From Cliona cf. orientalis (Eukaryota; Porifera; Demospongiae; Clionaida; Clionaidae): a stretch of 64,000 nucleotides of DNA. Location of the stretch: assembly GCA_963930775.1 (NCBI GenBank), contig OZ005689.1, forward strand, positions 33,837,235 through 33,901,234. The letters run 5' to 3'. A program made the position numbers and the translations under genes. The notes beneath the pieces were generated by a model. That model was not told the origin of the DNA. It was given only the letters and a program-made list of their open reading frames with translations, and made no database searches. Positions 19,422-32,085 of this stretch are shown here, piece by piece (the first letter of the stretch is position 1; every line of letters starts with the position of its first letter).

Positions 19422-22400
19422 ATGAGCAACGTGTGCTGTCCGTGTCCTGTATGCCAGGGCAAGCTCGTTTCCAACTACCTCCGCCGTCAACATATGAAAA
19501 TGTTTGTCACCACTACTGCTCGTATTGACCAAGCAGCAGATGCAAGGACAGACGATACCCAGCACGCAGTTCCTGGCGTCTCAGAGCAGCCACGCGTTCT
19601 CGAGTCAGAGGTAAGCTAATAATATATAGTTAGTAATGTAATATCTAATAAACAAGGTGACGCAATATTAAAGACGATATTAATCATGCAATGATGGTAA
19701 GCTACCTAGCTACATGTAAATATACTATTTTGGTGGCCCCAACTTGATTCTCAGTTGAACGGTTACAATTTTGCCCTGTGTTTGAGTCCTGATATTTGTT
19801 CAATAAATTTTATAGTCCATAATATAATGTTCAAGCAAGAGTAGATAATAAAGAGAGAGAGAAGAGAGTGTCCAATGCGCTATAATGCTCTGTGTAAGAT
19901 GTCTGCGGAAAGTCACACGCCAGGAATTCAAAAATTGACCAATGAGAGCTCTCAATTCATTGAAATGGTACGTCGTTGGTGTGGCTTTGAGTGCAAGCTA
20001 ATGCAAGCGCAATTTCGACTGAAAACGCTAGTATACATACATGTAGTCTAATAGCTGTTAAGCTGCAAATGTCATGCAACTTCTATGAAAATTGAACTCC
20101 TGAAATATTTCCTACAAGCAGGAGCATATTAGCCCACGAATAAGGATGAAACTTCCCAGTATGCCCGTTAGTACAAATTCTTGCAGAATACTTTTGGAAA
20201 CTGTGCATCTATTAGAAATGCCCTATACTCCCTACATATATACATAGCCACACCCATTATTGTATGGATATGTATTTCAATGGCACACACTCCTTCGCTC
20301 ATATGCTCCTACTCTACAAGTGATTATGTGTTGAAATATGTAATGTTACAGGTGGATAAATCTCAATCTATGGACTCTGATTGTGCACTTTCATCCAATT
20401 TTGGTGATATAACTGGAGCTAATCATGAAGATACCATGTTACATCAATCAGGTGATGACTATGATTCTGAATCTCGTGAAAGCTCACCACAACTGTATGA
20501 TATATCATTGTATGAAAGTGAGCAATTGTCCTCAACTCCACTGTATGATGGCTCCAAGATGACTGTTATGGATGCGCTTGTGAAGTATCTTCATTGGTTC
20601 AGTGAGCACCCCGGCATCAGTAAAGAAGCTCTTTCTGATATCTTAAAGTTGGAGCATGCAGAAGTTCTTCCACCTGGAAATAAATTACCTGCGTCATATG
20701 ATGCTGCAATGAAACTTGTGGAACCATTTCTTACCCAACCTATTGTATTTCACGTGTGCCCTAACGATTGCATAGTGTACAGAGGAGAACATGCAGATCT
20801 CAATGCTTGTCCTACCTGTGGGGCTTCAAGATATATCAATCAAGAAGTTCCAGCTAAGAGATTTACCTACCTCCCTATCGGCCCTAGGCTTGTGAGATTA
20901 TTTGGTACATGCAGCCTATCTAAAATAGTGCAAGCTCATGGTATGCGACTTCGTGAAGGATCGTCCCTGATGTATGATATTCATGATTCTTTATCGTGGA
21001 GTTCAGCTTATTCAAGTGCTGGGGTATTTGCCTCTGATGTACGTGGTGTTTCTTTAGCTCTTAATACTGATGGGGTCAACCCATATAGTCAAAACAGAGT
21101 TTCATATTCTATGTGGCCCATCCATTCTCACCATTTTAAATTTGCCACGTGAGATTCGCTACTCATATGGGAACATTTGGCTTGTGGGTACCATTCCCGG
21201 TAACGGCACTAAGGAACCTAACAGTTTGGATCCATACTTAGATATCTTAGTTGACGAGTTGTTATCCATTTCAAATAAGGAAGTATTTGATGCTTATCAA
21301 GGGGCACCATTCAAATTAAAAGCAGAAATTCTCATGTATGTTCTGGATTATCCTGGGTTGTCCAAAGTGTTTAATGTTCTTGGAGCGAATGCTTATCAGG
21401 CATGTGCGTGGTGTGAGATTGAAGGTACGTGGTGTTTGTTTCATTATGTTGTACAAGAAATAATATTTAAGAAACTTACAGGAACCTACTTCACTGAATT
21501 ACATAAGATGGTGTACCTGGAGAACAGACGATTTTTGCCCATGAACTCAAACTTACGACAGGAATCAGAGAGTTTTCCTTCTAAGTCGAAGGAAATTAGA
21601 TCAGCTCCATCACGTCGAGTCTACACAACCTTGAAGGATGTTCATGCTGCATATGATGCAGCAAAAACAAAGTATGTTAAAATACTGTGTAAAGGGAGAA
21701 AATTCACGAACTAATTCATGCATGCCACCACTAATAAATTTATCCACAAAATTTGGGGATGGCCCACCTCTACCCATACGATTGATTTAGCATTCCGTGA
21801 AAGTTTTCTGCCTTGAACGTGTCCCGTTTTACGGTAGAAGCTGCATCCCTAGTATGATGGAATGGGTAATAATTTTCAGGGACCATACACAAGTCTCAAG
21901 ATTGATTACTATAGCATAACAAGTATGTTTGATGTCACAATCATAGGATAATGTGACTGAACACTACTAACAGCATGCTATGTACAATCCGAGTGCCAGT
22001 TAGTGCAATGCGCATAGCAGCACTGAACTATGCTATCATGGTGTAGCCACACCCCTCACTGCAGGCCGAAAGCTGCTCAAACTCACTGTGTAATGGCGAC
22101 GTTCTCACTCTGCTCGAACGTTGAATCTACCACCAGACCATGACAAAGAACAGACATCGCCTCTTGCTTCGCTCGAGGCTTGTTGGCCTGCCAAGCAGGC
22201 CTGTTGAAATGCATGGCGCTTGCGCCACTTGCTTGAGTTCGAGAATGCGCATCTCTAGCTCTATGGCCCCTAGGCTCTGGCAACCTCGTTTGTGCACACG
22301 GCACAACAATTCCGACTAATCGTGAGTCTTCTGAGCTTGTAGGAGAACGCATCCTTTATGCCCTCCAGGTTAGGACACGGATTATATAAGAAAATTATCG

Positions 22401-24540
22401 CTCTAAAATATTTTTCGTTGTATATAGTATAATTATTATGGATCTATAAGCGTTTATTCTGTGTATGTATCATAGGCGAATGGCTGCAGCTGTTGCAAAA
22501 TCCACTGGCTGTAAAAATTCTTATTCCCTAATGAAGCTTCCAAATCATAACCGTATACTTCAAACATTCCCGGATGCAATGCATACGGTTAAGGATGCCA
22601 TTGAACGAGTATTTTTCTTTTAATTGGAAAGAGCAAGCTGGATAAAATTGCAGTTTTGGAAAGGAAATTAAAATGATTTGGATTCGATGAGGAAACTCGA
22701 AAGAGAAAACGAGGGAGTCAAACCACAACTACAAAAGTTCACCATCCTTATGTATTATCTCCAGATGAATTGAAGCTGGCTGACACTCGTTCTAAAGCAA
22801 TAATCATGACAAATGCTGATTTCAATCCTGGAGAAATATTTTTTCGAACCACTGGCCTCAAGTCGCACGATTGGAAAGAGGTATTGTGTATGTGTGTTAA
22901 ATTTAGTATTGCACACACAGGTTCATTGTACCCAAGGCCATATCCTGTGGGTCTAGGATGCCACATTGTATGCATATACATTTGCATGTGTATCAATGTG
23001 CCAGGATGTACATGCAGTGTACAAAAGTCCACTATGGTATTCTAATATTCTTGCATTAGCAATTTTGGGCTCAACCACCAAAACTTAATTTCCACCAATA
23101 TTTCCGGCTTTACGGTCTAGTATTTGCCTAGTTGTATCAGAGGTTTAAGGCTGTATATGCAATGATTATAATTGTGTGTGTATCTCTTTATGATTAGCTT
23201 GTTTCAAGGAACATTTTGAAGTTCTGCTTGCGTGGAATGCTCTGTGATCGCCAACGAACAACTTTGTTTTCCTTCTTGGAGGCAGTACGAAAGATTCTTG
23301 ACGAGGGTATTGATCAGTCTAAGCTTCAGGAATTAGAGAGTGAAATCAATTTGTCACTTGCTCTAATGGAAAGGGATTTTCCAGCTGACATACAGGTAAT
23401 TAGAAACCTGATCGTGTGCGTGCAGTATTCTAAGAATTTAAATACTTGCATTCCTTTCTAATTCATCAGGTAATCACTATGCATCTGATTCGCCACATTT
23501 TTGATGGTATACAGCATTTCGGACCAGTTTATGCTTCATGGATGTTTGCGTATGAGCGGTTTAATAGCTGGTTACACAGACGTGTTATGAATCAAAGATA
23601 TCCAGAGGCAACATTAATGGAAACATACAGGGTAGGTTATTTCATAATTACCTTATACCATGACTGTAGTTAACATATTATTGTATATTTATTTATGTCC
23701 ATGCACTTATAAGACAATCTGTGTAAACAGGGTGCATGCACCAATGAATATATAATTATCCTTAGCTTTGTCCTAGATTCCTGTAATAATAATTATAGTT
23801 CCTGTGGATTTGGTAATAATTTATTGGGATAATTTATAAAATTATTGTATATACCTTTATTTACAGATTTTTGAGTGGTGTCATATGATCATGTCTGGCA
23901 AGTGTTCATCACCAATCAGTGATAGCATTGATTTATCTGATGATAAAGGTGTTGTGCAAGACCTCCCTCTCAATGTTCATGCACTCCTTGTAGAAATGTA
24001 CAAGAGTAGTATCCCAAGATACAGTGAGCTGTTTGTGAAATATGAAGAGGAGCTCAGAAAGGTAGCAAATCGAAGGCAAAAATCAACATTTCCTCCTTTT
24101 AATAAGTGGATTCCTGTAGGAGGGTTGCAGAGTGGTGATTTGGAATTGCTTAAAGGACCAGACAGACGTGCCTGTGTGTGTAAGAGGCTACTTTTGAAAG
24201 ATAAGAATACCGGCCGTCTGATTACATATGCTGCTGACAAAGATGAGTTGAACCATCCCAGATTTTCTTGTAGCTATGTGCAGGTACTTGGTTATTCTGA
24301 ACTTCCAAGACTGGGACAAATTAAATTGTGCTTTACACACACATTTTAGGACAGACCCATGAATTCGTGTTGCTTAATGTATTCACAAAACCTCAACTTG
24401 ATGCCCAGTGTGGACTATGGTGGATTCACAATTGGCATGATATCCAAACAGCGTATGTACTGAAGCCTTCATTATTATCGTCTCCTTTAGTGGTTGCCAA
24501 GGAGGATGACAAACTATGGTTTCTCACTGTGTCCCATTAA
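19422..24540 (+). pseudogene. CACTA (EnSpm) transposase, tnp2 type, spliced and decayed
   Basis: Exons at 19422-19610, 20352-21424, 21482-21671, 22476-22880, 23197-23395, 23470-23631 and 23867-24540 join in consistent phase. Exon 1 carries a C-P-V-C-Q-G-K plus H-M-K zinc-finger-like motif. Exon 2 holds the tnp2 core: Y-D-I-H-D-S, T-D-G-V-N-P-Y-S-Q-N and, after a one-base frame change near 21124, V-G-T-I-P-G-N-G, L-D-Y-P-G-L-S-K-V-F-N. Exon 6 has the DUF4218 signature F-G-P-V-Y-A-S-W-M-F-A-Y-E-R-F-N. Further lesions: a frameshift near 22615, a stop near 22675 and a one-base loss near 24346. Typical length is about 1100 aa. I could not find CACTA termini. Confidence 0.8.
21910..22013. repeat. 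Inverted copy of the window-start repeat, inside an intron
   Basis: Within the 21672-22475 intron of the CACTA gene, this segment matches bases 1-97 in inverse orientation. The long intron also has a GC-rich stretch at 22080-22350 with a short palindrome (GGCCTGCCAAGCAGGCC, about 22184-22200). No ORF here looks real, so the intron probably grew by insertion. Confidence 0.7.
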
Positions 24541-25224
24541 ACTACTATAATATATTGTTATGGTTATCTCATATATTGGGTATACGTATAATATTATGTA
24601 TAACTCAGGTCAAGTGAGCATGCATTGTGCACATAAATAATTATTATATTTTTGTAATGACTACTTCATCTGCTGTATATACATGTGCAGTATATAATAT
24701 AATAATATTATAGTACTGATCCTTGCCTATGAAATTACCGTGAAATATATATTCACAGTATTTTCATTGCTGCGCATACATTCCATGTATCCATGAAATA
24801 TAAATTCACAGGTGTTTCAAAGGACAAGATATAAATTCACGGATATTTCACTGAGGGGACACTAATTCACGGCATTTTACAGATGGATGTACAACCAATG
24901 AAATTGCCGTGACGCAAAGTTTAACGGTCTTTTCATTGGTTGTAGTACTAATTCATTGGGTTTTCACCCTAATTTCATGCGTTATGTATCCAGTAGTGTC
25001 TAGCTTGGCGAAGACACTTACGAGCCGGTCAAGATGCTTTTACTTTCCTCTAAAGACGTACACACACGGAACAACAAGTCCTTTTCCCACCGCCGATCCT
25101 CATGTTGCCATCTACTTGACAGATCATCTCGCTGCCGCTCTTTTGGAGAAAAGATAAGCAAACTCTGGATATTTCCTGCGGTACGTGACCAACGATGGTG
25201 GCTAAGGGGGGCTTGTATTCGAGG
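24541..25224. other. Interval after the CACTA gene, with ATGAAAT/ATTCACGG repeats
   Basis: No gene seen. Between 24730 and 24990 words such as ATGAAATATAAATTCACAG and CCGTGAAATATATATTCACA recur in both orientations, resembling the cluster at 14360-14650. The true right end of the CACTA element may lie here but I cannot identify it. Confidence 0.45.
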
Positions 25225-25313
25225 GAAAGTGCATATTCGAAAATAAGCCCCCTCCCCAGTCTAGGTCATGTCTACTGCTGAAAAAGGGGGGGCTTATTTT
25301 CGGGAGGATACGG
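25225..25313. mobile_element. MITE end, CCGTA type, small foldback
   Basis: GAAAATAAGCCCCCTCCCC (about 25230) and its complement near 25284 (GGGGGGGCTTATTTTC) fold back. The outer end GGAGGATACGG is followed by TA at 25314-25315. It is the inverted counterpart of the partial element at 14124. The left terminus is not clear. Confidence 0.55.
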
Positions 25314-25372
25314 TACATACATACATACATACATACATATCCAAACATATCCATACATATCCATACTATACT
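25314..25372. repeat. ACAT microsatellite
   Basis: A run of CATA repeats (about 25316-25339), then three ACATATCCA units. Confidence 0.9.
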
Positions 25373-25579
25373 ACTAAAGCAAGTGAGTGCTTGAGCTGAA
25401 TACACACCTAGTACCTTGTGCGTGTGCACATCACGTATACATAGTACATAGTGTGTGGATGTGTGTATGTACTTTCTGAAGGTGAACACAAATCTTCTGT
25501 GCAGGTAGCACTGACTATGTAAATCAGGATCTTTGATCAAATGAATATTGCTGAACAAAAGATTGCATATCAATAGATA

Positions 25580-26084
25580 CCGTACCCTCGCGAAAGGGGG
25601 CCCATGGGCGGTGCACCTTACATTGAGCCAAAATTGGGGGATGGGCCGATAATCGAGGTCGCATTTATACACAAAAGAGCGCCCAGGTGAGTTACTCGTG
25701 CTAACTTCATCATTTGAATAGTAGCAGCGGCTACTATTGATTTCAGCCTTATTCAAGTATGAATACCAATCCAGAGCAAGGGCAGCCGCGATACTTCACC
25801 GTATATCGTTGATTGCAACCGTATTAAGTGGGAGTGGCTATGATCGCATAGTTGTGTACGATTGTTCCTTTGTGCTGAAATATAGCTAGGCTTAGTTTTA
25901 CGGCAGTTTAGCATGTTACTTATCGATCTTACATACACTATTCCAAGTTTTGTCCTCGTAAACCAGCCATTTGAGCTGCACTTTCAAGGGCAGCTACACA
26001 TGGGCGCAAATTTCAGTAAATGGCAGACCTTAGCAGGAAATTGAGCCCAAAGTTGGGGGTGGGCCCTCTTTTGCGAGGATATGG
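25580..26084. mobile_element. 505-bp MITE, CCGTA-type ends, TA duplication
   Basis: The left end CCGTACCCTCGCGAAAGGGG and the right end GGGCCCTCTTTTGCGAGGAT then ATGG are inverted relatives, with TA at 25578-25579 and 26085-26086. The inner part repeats AATTGGGGG / AGTTGGGGG in near-terminal positions. It contains a segment (AGTAGCAGCGGCTACTAT at about 25720) shared with the MITE at 29590-30014. No ORF is supportable. Confidence 0.7.
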
Positions 26085-26189
26085 TAATAATTTAGCAGTC
26101 TGTTCTGAAAGTCCTTGTCCTTGTTCTGTTCTACAGGCTTCAATACTCTGACTGTAATTCTGGTCCCTCTCCTGTATGGGATCTGTCAT

Positions 26190-26325
26190 GCAACTAATGG
26201 TCCCCCAGACCACATAATATGTTGCCATAGGTAGTCCCCCAGGACTAGTTGTGTTGCCACAAGTCGTCCCCCTAGTGTCATGGTAAGTGGTCCCCTCAAA
26301 TATAAGTGGTCCCCCCACATTTAGT
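26190..26325. repeat. Cluster of GGTCCCC-type repeats
   Basis: The words ATGGTCCCCC, TAGTCCCCC, GTCGTCCCCC, GTGGTCCCC and GTGGTCCCCCC occur within about 120 bp. Inverted relatives (GGGGGACCA) occur at 26800-26835 and 27840-27900, suggesting that 26190-27905 is one diverged element with later insertions in it. Confidence 0.55.
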
Positions 26326-26979
26326 AGTGGAACTAGCTGTGCGACACTTCAAATGATAAGTGTCATTCATAATAATGCACTAGAGTTCTATACAGCAAAT
26401 ACTTGTGTGCTGCGTCCTGCTGCAACAGTGCAACTGTTGACGATCTTTACCTGCATATTGTGCTATATAGCCAGGGTGCAATTGATAGGCGTGGCCAATA
26501 AAATGCGGTGTTTACGACGCTCTTGGGCCTATTCAAAGCATAATATAGCAAGTCTTTCAATGAATTCATTGTGCTTAGGAGTTGCTCTGATGCCTAGATC
26601 TGGCGATTTTCTCGGGTCTTCTTGCTGACGACGACAAGACAACAGACGACAGACAAACCGATTGCTTTACCCCTTGCGTTCTATCGTATCTTCATATTTC
26701 ACGGGAAGGCTAAATAATTATCGACTCCTTTGCTAAACATCGATCCCTGTGCTGAACATTAATGTGTACGTAGTTTTGAGACAAACAACACCCCATAGAT
26801 ATGGGAGACCACTTACTGCAGCGGGGGACCATTTATCAGGAATGGCCAAATGCGGCCCCAGGGGCTGTTTGTGGCCCCTGACTAATTTTTTATGGCCCCT
26901 GACAGTAACTGTACTATGCATGAAATAATTTGTGTACTCCAGCTACTCCTACCTGAAATGGATGTGGCCTGCACATATC

Positions 26980-27115
26980 CATAGGCGGCGGAACCAGGGG
27001 GACACCAGGGGCACGTGCCCCCCTTGCATGATAGTCCTTTAATAGATCCCTATTGTGGTAGACATGTGATATACCCACTGTGCCCCCCAGTCACAGCCGT
27101 CTTCCTCCACCACTG
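26980..27115. mobile_element. 136-bp hAT-like MITE, 5-bp TSD ATATC
   Basis: The left end CATAGGCGGCGGAACCAGGG resembles the CATAGGCGTAGGAAGC end of the autonomous hAT element. The right end ends in TTCCTCCACCACTG. ATATC flanks both sides (26975-26979 and 27116-27120). Subterminal GTGCCCCCC tracts are present on both sides. It has no ORF. Confidence 0.7.
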
Positions 27116-27355
27116 ATATCCATGATTCTATTATTATTTTACTGTGTATGAAATGGAGAACAGTGTTCCCTTTGAAAGAGCTGGCCTTCAAGGCTTGCAG
27201 TTTGATTCAAGTGTAAACCTCAAGCTTGAAATATATACATTTGGTGATTAATATCTGTTAACTGCACCTCGACTTTTAATCAATGTAGCTACAGTCGGGT
27301 GGGTCACAGCACACATTGCTAGCTATCATACCGGGGGTACTACAATAACTAGAGC

Positions 27356-27730
27356 TACCCCGCGCGCACATTCTATAGATCTGCTTTTGTTGCTGCAGCC
27401 AAACGTGTGCCATTAGCATTATTGACGACCTTTACCAGTCCATTTTATGCACATGAGCAGAAAGCACAAGGCCTGTATGCATGCATAATGCATTGAGTGG
27501 GCACTGTCGATAGGCGTGGTTACGAAGGCTAACAAAAAGGCACTATTTGTGACGCTCGTGGACCATATCCCTCGATTCGAAACACACTGAAGCCCGTTTT
27601 TTGTCAAGTTCGACTGATTCATTGTGCTTACCAGTTGCTCAGGTGCCTAGACCTCGAGATATGGCGATTTTTCTGCTAACGACGACAACATGACCGATTA
27701 CTTTACCCCTTGCGCATGCGCGCGGGGTAA
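27356..27730. mobile_element. MITE (family C) copy 1
   Basis: It starts TACCCCGCGCGCACATTCTA and ends CCCCTTGCGCATGCGCGCGG then GGTAA, which is itself nearly palindromic. The interior matches 62604-63310 over several hundred bp (GACGACCTTTACCAGTC, then ACTGTCGATAGGCGTGGTTA). A more diverged relative spans about 26430-26700. Confidence 0.7.
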
Positions 27731-27858
27731 ATATTATATGTTCTGAAATGGCCCCGACGTGTTTTAATATTGAGATGTTGGCCCATGCATGCCTTCAGTA
27801 CCTTGGCCACCCCTGATTTATGGCCCACACAGTATGTCCGGGGGGACCATTTATGATG

Positions 27859-27884
27859 ACAAGTGGTCCTGGGGGACCACTTGT
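27859..27884. repeat. Perfect short hairpin
   Basis: ACAAGTGGTCC (27859-27869) and GGACCACTTGT (27874-27884) are perfectly complementary, with a 4-base loop. The arms belong to the GGTCCCC repeat group. Confidence 0.75.
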
Positions 27885-27905
27885 GTAAGGGGACCAGTCA
27901 ACTCG

Positions 27906-29589
27906 TTACAGATACATTGATGGTTGTGCCCATTCATTATTTAAACTGGACCTTTTAGTTGCCTGATTTCCTACAGATGCAGAGCTTCATCTAAACCTTG
28001 CATTTGGGAAAACAGCATAATAATTATTATGACAGCTGAAACACAGCTAGCGAGAAAGTTATGACGATGTCAAATTGACCCATTGCCTGTTCACAGCAGT
28101 TGAACAACCATCAGAAAGGAAATTGATGGGATTTATTAATAAGATGAGTGAGTTATCAAGGTGTTTGGGATTGAGGTGCAATCATATTAAAATATTACAT
28201 CATTAAGGTTAGTATTATAAATCTACTGCAGGATATTGAAAGGAAAGAAAGGAAAAGTGCATCAATGCTCTCAGCACCATTAGACTTGTAGCAAGGTTGT
28301 CGGAACGCTGTTGGAATGGAGCAGAAAAATGTTTCCAGCTCTACAGAGATGGAAATGTCAAAGGACAGAAGGCAAAAGATGAGTTGGGATTGCTTGACTG
28401 CAAAAAAAGTAACTGGCAATTGCTCCATGGAGCCAAAGAAGAGCAGTAATTCAGTCTTCTGCAAGAGCTGTCATCAACAGCAATTGCATTTGCTGAGGCT
28501 AGTGTGAAAGCAGAGGAACTGAAAAGGGAAGAGGTTTTCAATAATGCTCCATAATTACCTTAATAATGACAAAACAGGTTAAATAGGCACTGGAGGGAAC
28601 TTACAAGAGACCTAGGGAGCAGCTACCCAAGACCCCAATAAACGGGAGTAATCTCAATTGCCTAGCAATGGAGATTAAAGCCAGATCGCGAAAAAAAATT
28701 GGGCTCTTTTAGTGCAAACTTTTGAAGAAGTATGTCAGGGTATGGTATGGTATGTACACCAATATTCATCAGTAAGGACGTAATCATACATTATATACCA
28801 CTGGTCTCCTCAATGAGGCAGTTTTCTCAAAGACTGGTGCACGCGGTGGTGGTCATGATAAGCTTGACCGCACAGCAAGCTCAAGCTCAGCCACCAAGGC
28901 CATTGAGAATGTATACAATGTATGCAAAGGAGGGAGTAAGTGCCAGGAAAACGCATTGACTTAGTGAAGAGGTCCAATCCACGTAGAAGAAAAAGAGCTT
29001 CCTCATCTGTTAATTGTGGTATAATGCTGGCAGCCTGTGGTGATAGCCCTTCTGCAGACGATAAATTGGCTCTTGGACAAGTTCTTAAAATACTAGTCTT
29101 GAGTGATTTCCTTCAATTACTTCGTACTCATATCACTCCAGGTGATCCTTGTCGAATACAGAATCAGTCGACTTTCGTCAGAGGAGCCATGCATGAAATA
29201 GTTTAATTTTGACGAAGCAGCAATATGCTGGTCATTACGATCAAATAGAAGAATCAAAATTTAATTTTTATAATGTGACTATACAAAATTTATTTATTAC
29301 AATAGCAATAATATCGTTCGGTTTCCTGGTAATTAAACACCGGAAGTGGGTGTGTTTGCTCAAAATTTCACCACACGCAGAGCACGCATTACATGGGTCC
29401 ATACTTTTAATTAACTACCATCATGCAATATTTTTTTCTGTGGGAAACTCTGACCTGGTATGTAAGGGGTGGGGCTCAATGCAGTACTGAACATTAGGAG
29501 AACAAATGTGTAGTAGTACGTTTGTTACCACCTATAATACAGCAACCATGAAACTGCGCATGCATATGGGACATAATATTATGTAACTA
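27906..29589. other. Interval with short, decayed ORF pieces only
   Basis: A plus-strand segment at 28290-28550 can be read with frame changes as a charged, helix-like peptide. Another at 28940-29203 encodes R-R-R-K-R-A and a Leu-rich stretch. Neither carries a motif I recognise, both are short, and splice sites are unclear. I do not call genes here. Confidence 0.35.
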
Positions 29590-30014
29590 CCGTATTTATT
29601 CGAATAGTAGCCGCGGCTACTATTAATTTCAGCCTTGCTGGAGTGCGGCTACTAATCGAGGGCGGCTCTTATTCGAGGACGGCTTTTATTTATTTCGGAG
29701 GGATACCTTTGCGCCGATCTGGTGGTATCTTGTTGTGATGGACTAGTTTTTCATGACTACTTTTCGAATAGACGAGTTATTATGATCGAAAAACAGCAGC
29801 AGAATCAAGCCAGGGACGTCTTCTGTCGTGCTTTTGCCTCGAACTGACGATCATTTATGGCGTGCGAACGTGGCCACACCCACTTTATTGTGTTCACGCA
29901 TGCGTGCGGCTACTATTCGAGGGCGGCTACTATTTCTTTGGTGGACCTCCAGGTGCGGCTATTATTCGAGGGCGGCTACTATTCGGGGTGCGGCTTCTAT
30001 TCGAATAAATACGG
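29590..30014. mobile_element. 425-bp MITE, CCGTATTTATTCGAATA ends
   Basis: CCGTATTTATTCGAATAGTA at 29590 and its complement ending at 30014 form the TIR, with TA at 29588-29589 and 30015-30016. GCGGCTACTATTCGAGGGCG words recur at both subterminal regions. It encodes nothing. Confidence 0.85.
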
Positions 30015-30242
30015 TATACTACGATTAAAAAACTATAGCTGCTAATGTGACTATTCTGTAGATCACTGAGAGACAGGGAGAGGGAGAGCAAGAGATAGAC
30101 ACATGTACAGCAAGACGGAATAGCACTGTTTATTCCAAGTATATACCAACTACGAATTAGCCCCACACAGCACCCGCATGCAGTGGCGATTTTATTGGCG
30201 ATAATCGATTTACATGGCGATCATTAGATGTAATATAAGTTT

Positions 30243-31600
30243 TTACTGTGATGACACAGAGCGAAGCCTTTTCTTTTTTGTCAAAGAACACTTTGTTCGT
30301 GGGTCTACAAGAGTTAGAATATCATCCATTGGTATGTTGTTAATATTGCGGGGCTGTAGATACTTAAACAAGTTTGAGGGACCTTGAGGATACAGAAATG
30401 TCCGCTTCACTTTCTTGGTGTCATTGCAGACTTCAAGCACACAAGCTAACCACCAATTCCCTTCATATAGACAAGTGACAGACCCAGCAATTGATTCCGG
30501 TGGAACGCCATTCTTTGCTAGAGTGACTCCCTTTCCCTGGATACATTTGAGGGTGAGAAGTGTCCGACTTCCACTGTGCTACTGGAGATTGGTACAAGAG
30601 TGCAGTTTTCTCGTGCCAGGAATCATGCGCGAGAGTTGAAAGCGTCGCTCCAAATTACTCCGTTCCTTTGCATAATCTTCGTTGTTACAATACCCAAAAT
30701 AAAGAGCTGGTGTGTTTGTACATGCCCAATCGAACAATTGGCGTGGTGTCATTAGCTGGTCATTATATGGCTGTTATAAGCTAGCATGAACTGGTAGTCG
30801 CTTGACTCTTCCACCCAGACCGTCACATGCCCCCTTTCCACGTGAAGTGGCTGAAAAATGCCATTCCGCTTTGACACTGAAATTATCTTTGTGGTGACAT
30901 AAATTTAGGAAAATTTTCATGTTCTTTTACTGCGATGCAGCACCATCAGAAAAATAAATTATATACTGGATTGGGGTGCAATCTAGCTGGCAGTAAATCT
31001 TGTAGAAAGGTAATGAAAGATTTTCGAAAAAGTGGACAGCCGCAGTATCGTGGTACATACATTCAGAAATCACCACATAGCTTAGATAGTATACCTCTCC
31101 TAAATCCAGGTAGTAGGCGAAAAGGGGTGCAGGGTTTCTTGGGATATTCCAATGGAATCCTTGGGCAGCATCTTGTAAAACGAAGGAGTAATTTTCTGAA
31201 AAATACACTATGACCATAACCTATCCCGTCTTTAACGATGCCTTGCAAGCTGCATAGAATGAAGCCTGCTCTGTTGCGATGAAGGAATGGGGACGTAGGA
31301 GTTCTACTTTCTCGCAGAAAGTATCAACAAATTCCTGAACTGTTGAATATGTCTCAAAGCATGGATCTATCAGTGGAGATCCACTGCTTGTAAATATTTT
31401 GTTCAATGTCTAAGTGAGCGAGTAGCTCTTCTTTTAACACCTCAGTCCCAGGATAGACACCCAAATAGCATCTAGCATGTGGAGGGTTGCACATTACCTT
31501 CAATAAACAGTGGTAGTATGTTGATAGCTCAGGTATCCACGTTTCGAATGACAGGTGCCTTAGTTCTGCAACACACAGTAATTACCATCAAAAAGAGCCT
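30243..31600 (-). pseudogene. Decayed DDE-like repeat protein
   Basis: Minus-strand frames give in order F-V-D-T-F-C-E-K, L-R-P-H-S-F-I-A-T-E-Q-A-S-F, then F-S-E-N-Y-S-F-V-L-Q-D-A-A-Q-G-F-H-W. Next come I-I-Y-F-S-D-G-A-A-S-Q, K-A-E-W-H-F-S-A-T and K-G-A-C-D-G. The C-terminal piece 30440-30243 has F-L-Y-P-Q-G-P-S. I recognise this from sponge and cnidarian repeat-encoded proteins but have no firm family name. The pattern (Asp, then S-Q-x-K-N-type residues, then C-D-G) parallels the H-A-D-N-C-V-G-Q-N-K-N protein at 7302, so an RNase H-like nuclease is plausible. There are several frameshifts; no termini were found. Confidence 0.6.
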
Positions 31601-32085
31601 ACTGTCCGAACAGGAAACATCTGAAAGAGTGACCTAACAGACTAAACATGCATGTGACAACTGACAGGAAATCCTTGAAAGCATAACATTATTTGTTAAA
31701 AGATTATTTCTAGAAGAAAAACGGAAATTGTCTTGCAGACAAGCTGTAAGTGAACTAGTTTCAAACAATACTACCCAGAGTATATAGCTATCACACTACG
31801 ATTTATTTGAAAGATGCAATAAAGTAACAGCTATTAGTAAGTTACATTTCCATGGAAATTTTATCACCCTTGTCAACTGATATATGCAACTGTGTATCTA
31901 CAAACTTAAATTAGTACAATGGGCTTGAAGGTGTGTAATACTTTTCCATTATAGTACCCTACACACTGCTACATAAGAGCACCTATCTTGGAATCCCCAT
32001 ATACTTTTCTTCTCATTCAAAATCACTGATTAACGATTATTAAATTTCTGTAATTGAAATAGGTACTTCTATTTGCACTGGCAGT
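31601..32085. other. AT-rich interval, no gene seen
   Basis: No open frame or repeat structure worth calling was found here. Confidence 0.5.

Noticed and set aside
22083-22352. Minus-strand ORF in the CACTA intron
   Set aside because: It lacks motifs, lies within a GC-rich repeat-like insertion and has no partner exons.
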